Shown here one piece after another: positions 63,976-64,000 of a stretch of 64,000 bases of DNA. How positions within the stretch are numbered: the stretch's first letter is position 1; each line of letters opens with the position of its first letter. This stretch comes from Mariniphaga sediminis (GTDB lineage: Bacteria > Bacteroidota > Bacteroidia > Bacteroidales > Prolixibacteraceae). The stretch covers positions 248,001-312,000 of the forward strand of contig NZ_QWET01000003.1 of NCBI RefSeq assembly GCF_003573545.1. The letters run 5' to 3'. The notes beneath the pieces were generated by a model, which was not told the DNA's origin, searched no databases, and was given only the letters and a program-made list of their open reading frames with translations. The translations under genes and the position numbers were made by a program.

Positions 63976-64000
63976 AAGGTAATGGTGCCAGAAATAGTTG

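Overview
The window reads as chromosome of a member of the Bacteroidota. The support is a SusC/SusD pair with an STN domain and FecR, a DUF5916 protein, lipoproteins with short Bacteroidota-type lipoboxes, several TAnnTTTG -7 promoter boxes (some with a TTG 19-21 bases upstream), and a RAYT with REP-like hairpins. A Marinilabiliales/Prolixibacteraceae-like source is my guess from overall gene style; it is not proven here.

Layout. 1-2.2 kb: the end of a sugar-catabolic operon (sugar isomerase/epimerase plus a YiaK-like dehydrogenase) facing an aspartic protease. 2.4-6.5 kb (minus strand): malate dehydrogenase, a DUF5916 outer-membrane protein and a lipoprotein. 6.6-14.5 kb: a compact plus-strand block with a lipoprotein, a PqqD-like protein, an ATP-grasp ligase, a PLP decarboxylase carrying an unusual N-terminal tag, a urea-transporter/M23 peptidase fusion, a YaiO-like barrel and a TPR protein. 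14.7-21.3 kb: an APC transporter with regulatory tail domains, ricT, a DUF1761 protein and mutS. 21.4-22.1 kb: tRNA-Gly, tRNA-Leu, tRNA-Gly, then a GIY-YIG gene bracketed by a duplicated tRNA 3' end and terminator. 22.2-28.7 kb: pepE, a cytochrome c-sugar dehydrogenase, and a surface-polysaccharide group (GT4, FkbM methyltransferase, flippase, DUF3267).

28.7-57.0 kb is the most striking region. A sigma-54 response regulator and histidine kinase sit next to an efflux locus: TolC, membrane-fusion protein, ABC ATPase, then seven MacB/FtsX-type permeases of about 800 residues and one wrecked permease, ending with a second ATPase. A good -24/-12 promoter and a palindrome lie in front of tolC, and related palindromes lie in front of the wrecked permease. 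Six of the seven permeases share a nearly identical 3' end of about 290 bases while the rest has diverged. A repeated spacer with two hairpins and a relic of that same 3' end follows several of them. A small DUF559 endonuclease gene lies between two spacer copies and its last codons are made of the repeat. This looks like an array evolving by recombination or gene conversion around a repeat.

57.4-64 kb: fecR, susC (with STN) and susD, without the expected ECF sigma gene although a possible ECF-type promoter remains upstream.
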